Shown: positions 24,038 to 32,987, numbered from the stretch's first letter. The stretch is DNA of 64,000 nt from Actinacidiphila rubida (GCF_900110255.1 NZ_FODD01000011.1:62001-126000); one strand, 5' to 3'. Notes: a model not told the origin generated them from the sequence alone. A program made the numbers and translations.

Positions 24038-24673
24038 ATGAGTCACACTCCCGGGGTCCGCCAGGCCCAGAAGCAACAGACCCGGCAAGCACTGCTGGAC
24101 GCCGGGTTGCGGCTGCTGGAACACCAGAACCTCAGCAGCCTGGGGCTGCGCGAGGTGACCCGGGCGGTGGGTGTCTCCCCCGCCGCCTTCTACCGGCACT
24201 TCCCCGACATGGCGGGCCTCGGCGTGGCCCTGGTCGGCGAGTCGCTGGGCAGCCTGCACGCGGTGATCCGTGCGGTGATGGCCGAGACCACCGACTCGGC
24301 CGGCATCATCGACCGCACGGTCGCCATCACCGCCGAGTACGTCGCCCGCCACCGGCCGCACATCCGCTTCATCGCCCGCGAGCGCTACGGCGGGGTACAG
24401 GCGGTGCGGGAGGCGATCGCCGCCGAACTCCAGGGCTTCGCCGACGAGGTGGCCGCGGGACTGGCCACGCAGCCGGCATCGAAGGGCTGGTCGCCGGGGG
24501 AACTGCGGGTGCTCGCCGAACTCTACGTCGACCACATGGTGATGACGGCGGCGGCGTTCCTCGACGTGGCGCCGGACGACACCGCCGGCCTCGAACACCT
24601 CGCGCACGCGGCCCGGTTGCGGATGCGCATCATCAGCATCGGCCGCGCCCACTGGCTCGACCCGCAGCCGTGA
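24038..24673 (+). CDS. TetR-family regulator, FabR/DesT-like
   Basis: A 211-residue regulator. The helix-turn-helix LREVTRAVGVSPAAFYRHFPD is at about residues 41-61. The preceding basic segment (RQAQKQQTRQALLDAGL), the DMAGLGVALVGES stretch and the HIRFIARERYGG segment resemble E. coli FabR and Pseudomonas DesT, regulators of unsaturated fatty-acid synthesis. The C-terminal RMRIISIGRAHWLDP also fits FabR. The ATG at 24038 has no clear ribosome-binding site. The predicted targets are itself and the divergent small membrane genes; no desaturase gene is next to it. Confidence 0.82.
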   Translation: MSHTPGVRQAQKQQTRQALLDAGLRLLEHQNLSSLGLREVTRAVGVSPAAFYRHFPDMAGLGVALVGESLGSLHAVIRAVMAETTDSAGIIDRTVAITAEYVARHRPHIRFIARERYGGVQAVREAIAAELQGFADEVAAGLATQPASKGWSPGELRVLAELYVDHMVMTAAAFLDVAPDDTAGLEHLAHAARLRMRIISIGRAHWLDPQP

Positions 24674-24955
24674 GGCGGGCCCGCGACGGGCGCCGGTGCG
24701 GACGGCCTGGGCCCGCACCGGCTCTCCCCCGCTCCTCCCGCTAGACCCCCGTACTTCCCCCGTGCGGGAGGCGGTGGCGCGCGGCGGCGCCGTGACCGAT
24801 CCTCCACCGGCCCGCAAGCGGAATCCAGGACGGAATGTGCCACCCGTGGGACGCAACGCGCCACCTCCCGCGTATAGGCTGCGAGACCTCCCCTCACGGC
24901 ACCCGGGCCGGCGTCCGCGGCGGCCGTGCCCGCCGACCGCCGGAGGTGTCGCGGC

Positions 24956-26122
24956 ATGCCGCCCGCCCAGCCGTTCGCCGACCCCCGCGACGACCGGGAC
25001 AACCCGTTCGCCACCGGGATCACCGGCGCCGTCGCCGTTCCGGTGTACACCGAGAGCGTGGTGATCCCCCGCTTCATCGCCACCGCCTCCTCCCGCGGCC
25101 GGCAGGAAGCGGAACGGCTCGTCCGGATGGCGGGGTTGCCGCGGGTGCTGTCCGCGCCGGAGACCGTGCGGACGCCCTCGGCGAACACGTACCGGCTGTG
25201 GGGCACGGTGGTGCAGCACACCGGGCGGACCGACGCCGGGTTGCTGGCCGCGGCCGGCTACCGGCTGGGCACGCTGGACCTGTTCGACTACCTGCTGAGC
25301 ACCGCGTCCACCGTCGGCGAGGGCCTGGAGCAGCTGTCGGCCAACGTGCACCTGGTGAGCAGCAACTCCCTGCTGACCACGCAGGAGGAGGGCGACGAGA
25401 TCACCGTCACCTACGGGGTGCGGCACGGTGACGACGAACTGCGCGGCGTGGTCGCGGAGTTCGCGATGGCGGTGGTGACGGCGCAACTGCGGCACACCAC
25501 AGGGGCGCTGTTCTGCCCGCGGCGGGTGCTGTTCGCGCACCGCGCGCCGACCCGGACGGCCGGCTACCGGGACGCGTTCGGGTCGGCGGAGATCGCGTTC
25601 GACGCCGGGCGGGACTCGCTGACCCTGCACCGCAGCGACCTGGAACGGCCGTTGGCGACCGCGGACCCGGCGCTGGCCGCCATCATCCGGCGCACCGCGG
25701 GCGCGCTGTCCGCGCCGTGCGGGGACCGGCCGCCGGCCGTGCCCGGCCTGCGTGAGGTCATCGCCACCCAACTCCCCGACGGCAGGCCCTCGCTGGCCGA
25801 CGCGGCGCGCAGTCTGGCGCTGAGCCCGCGCACCCTGCAGCGGCGCCTGGGCGAGGCGGGCACCACGTGGCGCGCCGAACTCGACGCGGTGCGGCGGATC
25901 CAGGCGGCGGGCCTGACCCTCTCCGGGCGCGGCTCGGAGGCCCGCGCGGCCCGGCTCGGCTTCGCCGAGTCCCGTTCGCTGCGCCGCGCGATGAGCCGCT
26001 GGGACGCCGCGACCGGAGAGACGGACACCGGCCCGGACGACGCGGGGCGGCACGGGGACGCGCGGCACGGGGACGGGCGGCGCGCCCACGAGCGCCGCGA
26101 GGAGACGGCGGAGGCGTCATGA
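24956..26122 (+). CDS. AraC-family regulator with N-terminal ligand-binding domain
   Basis: A 388-residue regulator. The N-terminal ~200 residues (IATASSRGRQEAERLVRMAG, LGTLDLFDYLLSTASTVGE) match the arabinose-binding-like domain of OruR/ArgR-type AraC proteins. The C-terminal DNA-binding domain has a first helix-turn-helix PSLADAARSLALSPRTLQRR and a weaker second one (ARLGFAESRSLRRAMSRWDAA). A 45-residue Gly/Asp/Arg/His tail follows. The ATG at 24956 follows GGAGGTG, and TATAGG at 24873-24878 may be the -10. The last bases overlap the next gene (ATGA). Confidence 0.85.
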   Translation: MPPAQPFADPRDDRDNPFATGITGAVAVPVYTESVVIPRFIATASSRGRQEAERLVRMAGLPRVLSAPETVRTPSANTYRLWGTVVQHTGRTDAGLLAAAGYRLGTLDLFDYLLSTASTVGEGLEQLSANVHLVSSNSLLTTQEEGDEITVTYGVRHGDDELRGVVAEFAMAVVTAQLRHTTGALFCPRRVLFAHRAPTRTAGYRDAFGSAEIAFDAGRDSLTLHRSDLERPLATADPALAAIIRRTAGALSAPCGDRPPAVPGLREVIATQLPDGRPSLADAARSLALSPRTLQRRLGEAGTTWRAELDAVRRIQAAGLTLSGRGSEARAARLGFAESRSLRRAMSRWDAATGETDTGPDDAGRHGDARHGDGRRAHERREETAEAS

Positions 26123-26412
26123 GCGGTGAACGGCACGTGCCCGGGCGGCAGATCCCCGACGTGCCGCCGGAGTCCCCGGCAGAGGGCGCGCGGGACGGCA
26201 CATCGCACGACGGGGGCGCGGGCGCGCCGCAGCGCCTGACGGACGGCGCGCCGCACGGCGTGACGGAGGGCGGCGACCCGGTGTGCTGGCTCGACCGGCT
26301 CTGCGAGGAGTGCGGCGCGATGCGCGAGGACCCCGCGACCGCGGCCTGCCGCCGCTGCGGCACGCCCTTCACCGTGCCGGGGCGCTCGGCCCCGGACCCC
26401 CGCGAAACCTGA
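26119..26412 (+). CDS. Hypothetical zinc-ribbon-like protein
   Basis: A 97-residue hydrophilic protein. The first ~55 residues are disordered and rich in Gly, Pro and His. The C-terminal part, LCEECGAMREDPATAACRRCG, holds two CxxC pairs spaced like a zinc ribbon. The ATG overlaps the AraC stop (ATGA), indicating coupled translation. I know no function; it may modulate the upstream regulator or be a degenerate rubredoxin-type protein. Confidence 0.65.
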   Translation: MSGERHVPGRQIPDVPPESPAEGARDGTSHDGGAGAPQRLTDGAPHGVTEGGDPVCWLDRLCEECGAMREDPATAACRRCGTPFTVPGRSAPDPRET

Positions 26413-26496
26413 GGCCGCCGGCGGTCGGGGGCGCGTGACCGGTCCGTGCGCGCCGGGGAATCTCTGGGAACGCGTGTGCAATCGGCAACCGTGCTA

Positions 26497-26521
26497 CTAC
26501 CCTGAGTCGCCGCAAGGGTAG
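26497..26521 (+). promoter_or_regulatory. Small inverted repeat in promoter of the duplicated-domain gene
   Basis: CTACCCT and AGGGTAG pair perfectly around an 11-base spacer, ending 26 bases before the ATG at 26548. It may be an operator or a leader hairpin. Confidence 0.4.
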
Positions 26522-26547
26522 GACGGCGGAGGAGCCGGGAGGGCCGA

Positions 26548-27327
26548 ATGGACGCAGAGCCCGCGGAGACACTGGGGTCGCACGTCGTGCGCTCGGGCGG
26601 GAGTCCGTCCGACCAGCTGTCCGGGCTGCTGGATCGCGCGGCCAACGGGGCGCGGGCGCGGCGGCAGCTGGCCGTGGTGCGGTCCGCGCTGATGCACCAC
26701 TGCGGCCTGCAGTCCTGCCGGCACACCAAGGGCCCGCCGCGCCGCCTGGACCGGCGCACGTTCCGGCACAGCTTCCTGCTGGCGGACGGCGGCGTGCGCG
26801 TGGTCTGGGAGCTGGAGCACAACACCGGCCCCGGCGGGGAGGTGGAGCACGCCGTCTTCACCGAACGCGAGGACCTCGTGCTCGCCGAGTGGGACGTCGA
26901 CGCGGCCTTCGGCCTCCCCCAGGGGCCGGGCGAACCGGCGGCGCTGCCCGCCGTGCCCGAGCCGCCCCGGCGTCCGGACGAGGAGGCCCTGCGCCGCGCC
27001 TACCCGGAGGCCGACTCGCCCGAGCACGCCTGGCGGCTGCTGCGCCGGGCCGCCAACCCGGGTGCGCCCGGCCGGGACGTGCTGGCCCGGCTGCGCGGCG
27101 CCATCGCGCACGACATCAGCATCGTGACCCGGCGCAGCACGCTGGTCGCGGGCCGCCTGGTGTCGTGGACGCTGTACGAGCACGCGTTCCTGCTGGTGGA
27201 CGGCAGCGAGGTGAGCCTGTGGGAGATCGACCACACCCGCACGCCCACCGGTGCGCCGGTCTGCGAGGTGTACCGCACGCGGGACGCCGCGCTGGACACC
27301 GCCGTGCGGCGCATCGAGGCCGGCTAG
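26548..27327 (+). CDS. DUF6227-type protein with internal duplication
   Basis: A 259-residue soluble protein found, as far as I recall, only in streptomycetes (DUF6227). It is built from two similar halves. LLDRAANGARARRQLAVVRS with HSFLLADGGVRVVWELEHNT near residues 28-100 corresponds to LLRRAANPGAPGRDVLARLR with HAFLLVDGSEVSLWEIDHTR near residues 163-235. The ATG at 26548 follows GGGAGGG. The function is unknown; the two-domain build suggests an internal pseudodimer. It is not in an obvious operon. Confidence 0.8.
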   Translation: MDAEPAETLGSHVVRSGGSPSDQLSGLLDRAANGARARRQLAVVRSALMHHCGLQSCRHTKGPPRRLDRRTFRHSFLLADGGVRVVWELEHNTGPGGEVEHAVFTEREDLVLAEWDVDAAFGLPQGPGEPAALPAVPEPPRRPDEEALRRAYPEADSPEHAWRLLRRAANPGAPGRDVLARLRGAIAHDISIVTRRSTLVAGRLVSWTLYEHAFLLVDGSEVSLWEIDHTRTPTGAPVCEVYRTRDAALDTAVRRIEAG

Positions 27328-27393
27328 CCGTACCGACCCGGCGGCGGGGCGCGACGGCCCGGATGCCGGGGGCCGGGCGCGCGGCCCGCGGGC

Positions 27394-28356
27394 TCAGTCC
27401 TCGGCCCACCGTGCCCGCGACATCGCGGAGGCGAGGGCCGCGGCGCTGATGACCTCCTCGTGGGTGCCGTGGCTGCCGCAGGCGTACGCCCCCGACACCG
27501 ATCCGGCGAGCACGCACTCCGCCAGGTCGGCACCGCGCGACCGGGCGTGCAGGAAGGCGGTGAGGAACGCGTCGCCCGCGCCGTTGCTGTCGACCACCGG
27601 ACGCTCCGGCACCACCGCGGGGAAGCGCCGCGGCTCGCGGTCCTCGCGCCGCAGCACCAGGCAGCCCGCCGCGCCGTCCGTCGCGACGACCAGCGAGGCC
27701 CGCCCCCGGTCGGCGATCTCCCGCATCACCCCGGGTGTGCGTGCCCGGGTGTGCGCGGCGCTGAGGAACACCAGATCGGCGCCGTACGCCCAGGGGTGCG
27801 CCGAGGTGTCCTCGCCGTCCCAGGCGTGCAGGTCGGTGGAGACGGGGAGCCCGAGGCGGGCGGCCTCGTCGAACACCTCGCGGGCCCACGGCGAGCGCGA
27901 GACGTGCACGTGCCGCGCCCGTTCGAGGAAGGGCAGGTAGAACTCCCGCGGCAGCAGCAGCCCGTCGGGATGCCGGCCGTCGAAGAAGGAGAAGCGGCGG
28001 CCCGCCCGGTCGACCAGGTTGACGCTGCGCGGAGTGCCGCCGGGCGCCGGCACATGGCTGAAGTCCAGGCCCGTCGCGGCGTACCGGTCGAGGATCATCC
28101 GGCCCTGCGCGTCGTCCCCGAGGAAGTCCAGGAACTTCGTGGACATCCCGAGCGCGTGGCAGCCCAGCGCCACCCCGTTGCCGGTGTGGGCCACGTAGTC
28201 GCGGATCGGCGGCACGCCGAGGGAGTCTCCGTCGGGCACCGCCAGCTCGTCGACGCGGACGATGGTGTCGACACCGGTGCCGCCCACCACCAGCACGTCG
28301 TAGGACGGCTCGGCGGCCTCAGGCCGATCGGCGGGGCGGGTGGCGGCGGTCGTCAT
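27394..28356 (-). CDS. PfkB-family carbohydrate kinase
   Basis: A 320-residue sugar or nucleoside kinase of the ribokinase family. The N-terminal Gly-rich sheet is YDVLVVGGTGVDTIVRVDEL. The substrate loop has GNGVALGCHALG. The catalytic signature DSNGAGDAFLTAF near residue 260 contains the base Asp and anion-hole Gly-Ala-Gly. The substrate is unknown; ribose, fructose-6-P or adenosine are all possible. The ATG at 28356 lies within the 3' end of the upstream membrane-protein gene (38-base overlap), so the two are probably co-transcribed. Confidence 0.88.
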   Translation of the reverse strand: MTTAATRPADRPEAAEPSYDVLVVGGTGVDTIVRVDELAVPDGDSLGVPPIRDYVAHTGNGVALGCHALGMSTKFLDFLGDDAQGRMILDRYAATGLDFSHVPAPGGTPRSVNLVDRAGRRFSFFDGRHPDGLLLPREFYLPFLERARHVHVSRSPWAREVFDEAARLGLPVSTDLHAWDGEDTSAHPWAYGADLVFLSAAHTRARTPGVMREIADRGRASLVVATDGAAGCLVLRREDREPRRFPAVVPERPVVDSNGAGDAFLTAFLHARSRGADLAECVLAGSVSGAYACGSHGTHEEVISAAALASAMSRARWAED

Positions 28357-29200
28357 CGGGCTGCTCCCTGTCGGTGGCTTCGTGGCCGGCGTCCTCCCGG
28401 CGGGCGTCCCGCGCGCGCCGGTCCTCCCCGTCCGGGTCCGTGCGGTGCGCGCCGTGCGGGACGTGCGGGCCGTGCCCGTTCCTGCCCGACGGCTCGTCCG
28501 TGTCGTGCGGGGCGGGCAGGTCGTACGGGGTGTGCGGGGCGTGCGGATCGCGCGCGTCGCGGCCGTCGGTGGGCGCCCCGTCCCGCGGCTGCTGCCGCGG
28601 GTCGTGGGCGTCCCCGGTGCCGCCGTCGGGGTGCGGGCGGCCCCCGAGGGGGTCGCCGGGGCGGTCGTGCCGCGGCCCGCCGCGCCCGCGCCCGACCTCC
28701 TGCCCTTCGCCCTGAAGGACCATCAGCGGCAGCCGGGACAGCGGCGGCACCGGGCCCTCGCGGCCCGCCTGCTGCCAGGCGACGGTCACGGTCAGCCGCA
28801 GCATCTTGCGCGCCACGTAGAGCAGCAGCGCGGCGAGCGGGAGCTCGGCGACGACGGCGGTGACGACCGAGCCGAGCAGCTCGTCGCTGTTCCAGTCGAG
28901 GACGATGTCGAACCAGGCGTCGCAGCACAGCAGCGTCGCGGTCACGATGGCCCAGGGGATGAAGATCTGCCGCCGCCGCCAGGCGCAGAGCGCGGTGACG
29001 CCGATGGCGACGATCAGCGCCCCGTCGAAGCCGACCCAGGCCAGCCGCCACTGGTCGACCTCGTGGTGCGACGGCAGGCTCGCCGAGAGGTACGCGATCC
29101 ACGGGATCAGGAAGAGGAAGCTCCCCGTGATGACCGCGAGGAACAACCGGCGCATATGGCGCAGGTGCGGATCGTTCGGCGACGGGATCTCGGGGACCAT
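28319..29200 (-). CDS. Membrane protein with long disordered C-terminal tail
   Basis: About 293 residues. Four hydrophobic helices occupy residues 15-155 (LFLAVITGSFLFLIPWIAYL; LAWVGFDGALIVAIGVTALC; FIPWAIVTATLLCCDAWFDI; VVTAVVAELPLAALLLYVA). The last ~120 residues are Asp/Arg/His/Gly-rich, low-complexity and presumably cytoplasmic. I know no domain in the tail. Start codon choice between ATG 29200 and GTG 29209 is uncertain, as neither has a well-spaced site. It overlaps the kinase gene downstream. Confidence 0.75.
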   Translation of the reverse strand: MVPEIPSPNDPHLRHMRRLFLAVITGSFLFLIPWIAYLSASLPSHHEVDQWRLAWVGFDGALIVAIGVTALCAWRRRQIFIPWAIVTATLLCCDAWFDIVLDWNSDELLGSVVTAVVAELPLAALLLYVARKMLRLTVTVAWQQAGREGPVPPLSRLPLMVLQGEGQEVGRGRGGPRHDRPGDPLGGRPHPDGGTGDAHDPRQQPRDGAPTDGRDARDPHAPHTPYDLPAPHDTDEPSGRNGHGPHVPHGAHRTDPDGEDRRARDARREDAGHEATDREQPDDDRRHPPRRSA

Positions 29201-29360
29201 GGCTCCCACTCTGCCGGATCATGGGAACGACCTGCATGTCTTCCCGGTACATCCCATGGTCGTCCACCCGGTCCCCGCCCCGCGCGCCGGGGGTGCGTCC
29301 GCGCCCGTCCCGGCCTCCCGCGCCGTCGGTCCGGGACCGCCGGGCAGGGCGGCAGGGCGG

Positions 29361-30056
29361 TCAGCGCGCGGGGCCGGCGGGCGTCTCGGCGAGCTGTTCC
29401 GCGAGCCGGCGCAGCCCGCGGTGGGCGGCGGTGCGCACCGCGCCGGGCCGCTTGCCGAGCACGGCCGCGGCGGCCGGCCCGCTCAGCCCGACGACGACCC
29501 GCAGCAGGACCGCGCCGGCCTGGTCCGGCGGGAGGGCCGCGACCATCGCCAGCGCGTCGGCCGTGGACAGGTTCTCCAGCGCGACGCCCGCGGAGTCGGG
29601 CGCGGGGGCCGGCTCGGCGGGGACCGCGTCGAACGCGGTGGTGCGCGGCCGCTTCACCGCCCGCCGCAGATGGTCCAGGGCCCGGTGCCGGGCGATGGTC
29701 GCGGCCCAGCCGCGGAACGCGTCGCCGTCGCCGCGGAAGGTCCCCAGGTCGCGCACGATGTCGTGCCACGCCTCGGAGGCGACGTCGTCCGCGTCGTCGC
29801 CCACCAGCCCGCGGACGTAGCGCAGCAGCATCGGCTGGACCGCGCGGTAGACGTCGCCGAACGCGGCCTCGTCCCCGGCCCGCGCCCGCGTCACGGCGTG
29901 CCCGAGCAGGCGGTCGTGCGGCCGCGCCCGGGCCTGCGCGGCGCCACCGTTGCCGCCGTCGCCGCATCCGTCCGGGACCGGCGCCGTGCCCGGGTCCGCG
30001 GCGGGAGGGACAGGGGCGGGCGCGGGTGCGGCGGGGGGCGCGGAGGCGGACGTCAT
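29361..30056 (-). CDS. ECF-type RNA polymerase sigma factor
   Basis: A 231-residue sigma-70-family protein. A Pro/Ala-rich N-terminus of ~45 residues precedes sigma region 2 (LLRYVRGLVGDDADDVASEA and RGWAATIARHRALDHLRRA). Region 4 has ALPPDQAGAVLLRVVVGLSG followed by a helix-turn-helix (AAAVLGKRPGAVRTAAHRGL). It directs RNA polymerase to a specific promoter set. No anti-sigma gene is adjacent, so control is not evident. The ATG at 30056 follows GGGGGAG. Confidence 0.9.
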   Translation of the reverse strand: MTSASAPPAAPAPAPVPPAADPGTAPVPDGCGDGGNGGAAQARARPHDRLLGHAVTRARAGDEAAFGDVYRAVQPMLLRYVRGLVGDDADDVASEAWHDIVRDLGTFRGDGDAFRGWAATIARHRALDHLRRAVKRPRTTAFDAVPAEPAPAPDSAGVALENLSTADALAMVAALPPDQAGAVLLRVVVGLSGPAAAAVLGKRPGAVRTAAHRGLRRLAEQLAETPAGPAR

Positions 30057-30316
30057 GCACGGCTCCCCCGGCGCGGGCCGGGGTCCGGCGCCGGCGGCAG
30101 GGCCGCGTACGGCCCCCGCCACTGCCTCGCGGACCGGTCCCGCATGCCACCTGCCTTCGCGCTCGCGCTCGTGTCGCAGAGGGGGACCGCGCACCGCCCT
30201 CAGGCGCGCGGTCCTACACCACACAGCGCGCAGAGTCGCGAAACTGTCACACCCGCACCAAGCACCCCGGTCAGGGGCGTGGCCGGGGCGGGGCGCGCGG
30301 GCGGTCGGCCGAGGCG

Positions 30317-30844
30317 TCAGCAGGTGCCGGGCGCGGGATCCAGGGAGGCGACGGCGTCGGCGAGGCGGCCGAACACCTCCTCGCCCAGGGGATCGACGAC
30401 CCGGGTGCGCAGCACCCGCGCGAGGGTCCGCGAGGCGGCGAGCACGCGCTCGGCGCCCGCGGTGGTGAGCGCGGTGTAGGTGACCCGGCGGTCGGAGCCG
30501 GAGGGGCGCCGCTCGACGAGTCCGGCCTCGGCGAGCCGGTCCACCACCTTGGTCGTCCCCGCGGTGGAGAAGCCCAGCGCCTGGGCCAGCTGGTTCATGG
30601 GCGCGGCCTGGCCCGGCGCGGCCACCAGGAACATCAGCGCCTGGAACGACGAGGGCACCAGGCCGTTCTCCGCCTCGACGTCGGCCAGCAGGCCGTCGGT
30701 CATGCGGCGCACCCCGGAGTGCAGGCCGTGCCACTGCTGGAGCAGCGCGAGTTCCCCGGCGCTGGGGGCCGCGTCGCCGCCGAGGTCGATGACCGCCGAG
30801 GCGCCGCATCCCGCCGTTCCGTCCGGCTCCATCGGTCCCGCCAT
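30317..30844 (-). CDS. MarR-family transcriptional regulator
   Basis: A 175-residue winged-helix regulator. The DNA-recognition region is MNQLAQALGFSTAGTTKVVD, followed by the wing with RRPSGSDRRVTYTALT, the conserved D-R-R of MarR proteins. It probably senses a phenolic compound or oxidant. The ATG at 30844 is 8 bases after AGGAG; a GTG at 30853 would overlap that site. It is divergent from a yceI-type gene, with two inverted repeats in the shared promoter. Confidence 0.9.
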   Translation of the reverse strand: MAGPMEPDGTAGCGASAVIDLGGDAAPSAGELALLQQWHGLHSGVRRMTDGLLADVEAENGLVPSSFQALMFLVAAPGQAAPMNQLAQALGFSTAGTTKVVDRLAEAGLVERRPSGSDRRVTYTALTTAGAERVLAASRTLARVLRTRVVDPLGEEVFGRLADAVASLDPAPGTC

Positions 30845-30932
30845 GCCGCGCACTCCTGTGTTCCTCTTGCCATCGGTACTGCCGTCCTCAACGGACGCTG
30901 TGGTACGGCTCCAGGATAACCGCCCCTGTTGA

Positions 30933-30977
30933 TATCTCGCTGGTGAGCTAATCGCTGGCTACCTAATATCTGGTAGC
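30933..30977. promoter_or_regulatory. Two inverted repeats between marR-type and yceI-type genes
   Basis: GCTACC-TAATATCT-GGTAGC (30958-30977) is a perfect inverted repeat with 6-base arms. TATCTCGCTGGTGAGCTA (30933-30950) is an imperfect palindrome. Both lie in the AT-rich centre of the 199-base divergent promoter, and the likely ligand is the MarR protein. Confidence 0.6.
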
Positions 30978-31043
30978 GTTTTTTTCCTTCGAAGCGATAC
31001 GACAGCAGGCCGTCGCGCCGGCGCCCTTGAGGAAGGACCACGC

Positions 31044-31589
31044 ATGTCCGACACCACCGGGACCGCGAACAGCGCCCACCCCGTCACCCGTGCCGCCGAG
31101 GGTCACTGGGTCCTGGACCCGGCCGGCTCCTCGGTCCGCTTCGCCTGCAAGGGCTTCTGGGGGATGGCGAACGTGAAGGGCACCTTCGGCGATGTCGACG
31201 GCCAGGGCGACGTGCAGGGCGGCGCCGCCCAGGGCACCCTGACCCTGAAGTCGGCGTCGCTGGACACCAAGAACGCCAAGCGCGACAAGCACCTGCGCTC
31301 CGGCGACTTCTTCGATGCCGAGAACCATCCCGAGGTGGTCTTCACCGCCCGCTCCCTGACGCCGGCCGGTGCCGACGCCGTCGAGGTGGCCGGCGACCTC
31401 ACCATCCGCGAGATCAGCCGGCCGCTGACCTTCACCGCCACGGTCAGCGACGCGACCGCGGACGCGGCCACCGTCACCGCCGAAGTGACGGTGAAGCGGA
31501 GCGACTTCGGAATGACGTGGAACCAGATGGGCAGCCTCGCCGACAACGCGAAGGTGATCGTCACCGCGCGCTTCGTGCACAAGGGCTGA
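31044..31589 (+). CDS. YceI-family protein
   Basis: A 181-residue lipocalin-like protein that binds polyisoprenoids or similar lipids. Typical sequences are WVLDPAGSSVRFACKGF, GTFGDVDGQGDVQG, HLRSGDFFDAENHPEVVFTA and LTIREISRPLTFTATVSD. There is no signal peptide, so it is the cytoplasmic actinobacterial version. The ATG at 31044 follows GAGGAAGGA. Divergence from marR with shared palindromes suggests repression by that regulator. Confidence 0.9.
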   Translation: MSDTTGTANSAHPVTRAAEGHWVLDPAGSSVRFACKGFWGMANVKGTFGDVDGQGDVQGGAAQGTLTLKSASLDTKNAKRDKHLRSGDFFDAENHPEVVFTARSLTPAGADAVEVAGDLTIREISRPLTFTATVSDATADAATVTAEVTVKRSDFGMTWNQMGSLADNAKVIVTARFVHKG

Positions 31590-31620
31590 GCGGCGCCGGA
31601 GACGGCGCGGCCGCGCGTGC

Positions 31621-31667
31621 CGCGACCCGCCGGGCGGTAGGTCAGGTCCACCGCCGGGCGGGTCGCG
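31621..31667. terminator. Bidirectional hairpin between yceI and GH6 genes
   Basis: CGCGACCCGCC (31621-31631) and GGCGGGTCGCG (31657-31667) pair perfectly over 11 bases, and inner GGGCGGT/ACCGCC extends the stem. It lies between convergent stops. Confidence 0.7.
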
Positions 31668-31736
31668 GGGTCGCGGGGCGCGGGGGGGCCGGAACCCCCG
31701 GGTCCCGCGGGAGGCGCGGGACCGGACGGCCCGCGG

Positions 31737-32924
31737 CTACGGCAGCGGGTTCGGGTCGGCGTTGCGCTCCAGTTCGAGGGCCTGCTGCGGGAACCACGCA
31801 CCGGCCGCCGGGTCCTGGTAGCCGCGCTCCGGGTCGTCGGGCCCCGCGGTGCCGCGGGTGCACTGGCCGTCGGACTGGCCGGGGATCTTCACCCACAGCT
31901 TGGCGTCCTGCAACGGGTCGCCGGTGGCCAGGGTGGGCCGGGCGCCGGTGCCGCGGCCGGGCGGGTTGCACCAGTCCTGCGGGGCGGAGTAGACGCCCGC
32001 CGGCGGCGTCCAGGGGCCCTGCCCGTTGCGGCTGGTGTCGGTCACGAAGTGCTTCATCGCCGACGGCGCCGTGGTGACGTTCGCGTCGAGCCAGTTCTGC
32101 GCGTCGGCGGTCGGCCAGTACTGGTTCGGGCACGCGGCCGCGTCACCGCCGGCCGACACGTAGCTCAGGCAGGACGAGACCAGCTTGCCGTACCAGGCGA
32201 GTTCGGCGTCCGAGCGGTAGTTGGAGATGTTGAGGAAGAAGCCGGTGGCGTCGCCGACCCCGCCGGCGATCAGCCGGGGCACGATGTCGTTGACGTTGTG
32301 CCAGCCGCTGTGTCCCGCGTCCAGGTACACCTTGGTCCCGGCCAGTGGTTCGAGGGCGTCCACGGCGTAGTGGATCTGGTCGTAGCGCTCGGCGGTCCTG
32401 GTGCCCTGCGCGTCGTCCATGCCGCAGTCCGAGGGCAGCAGGGCGAGCGAGTCGGGTTCGAGGATCACGTCGGCGGGCCGGTCGCCGATGCCGGCGCGCA
32501 CCGCGTCGATCCACGCCTCGTAGTCCGCGGTGTCGGCCGCGCCGCCCGCCGAGTACTGGGCGCAGTCGCGGCCGGGGATGTTGTAGAGCGCGAGCACTGG
32601 CAGGGCGTGGCGCCGGGCGGCCGACGCGACCGTCGCCTGCACCGACTTCTGGACGTCGGCGGGGGTTCCGCCGCCGTTGAACCACACGGCCTGCGGGGTC
32701 AGCGTCATGGCCAGCACGCCTGCCGCGTCCTTGAGTTGGCGGTGCCGCAGCAGGTCGAGGATCTGCGCCTGCGCGCCGGGGTCGGACGGCGGGGTGTAGA
32801 GCGCGGCGGGCGGGGCGGAGTGCGCGGGGGCGGCCGCATGGGCGGGCGCGGCGGCCGTGACGGCCGCCAGGGCGGCGGTGGCGGCGGCCACCGAGAGCGT
32901 GCGGGTACGGGCGCGTGCGGTCAT
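31737..32924 (-). CDS. Secreted GH6 cellulase (endoglucanase/cellobiohydrolase)
   Basis: A 395-residue secreted enzyme without a cellulose-binding module. The signal peptide (residues 1-30) ends PAHAAAP. The GH6 barrel shows VLALYNIPGRDCAQYSAGG, the acid Asp in VILEPDSLALLPSDC (about residue 158), VYLDAGHSGW and the late ARPTLATGD and LWVKIPGQSDGQC segments. It cleaves beta-1,4-glucan outside the cell. The ATG at 32924 follows GGAGCCGCC. A perfect CebR box (32988-33001) lies in the promoter, so cellobiose or cellotriose is the likely inducer. Confidence 0.94.
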   Translation of the reverse strand: MTARARTRTLSVAAATAALAAVTAAAPAHAAAPAHSAPPAALYTPPSDPGAQAQILDLLRHRQLKDAAGVLAMTLTPQAVWFNGGGTPADVQKSVQATVASAARRHALPVLALYNIPGRDCAQYSAGGAADTADYEAWIDAVRAGIGDRPADVILEPDSLALLPSDCGMDDAQGTRTAERYDQIHYAVDALEPLAGTKVYLDAGHSGWHNVNDIVPRLIAGGVGDATGFFLNISNYRSDAELAWYGKLVSSCLSYVSAGGDAAACPNQYWPTADAQNWLDANVTTAPSAMKHFVTDTSRNGQGPWTPPAGVYSAPQDWCNPPGRGTGARPTLATGDPLQDAKLWVKIPGQSDGQCTRGTAGPDDPERGYQDPAAGAWFPQQALELERNADPNPLP

Positions 32925-32987
32925 GCGGGCGGCTCCTCGGAACGGCGGGCACGGCGAACGGCGTGGGAGCGTACGCCCGTTCGCAAG

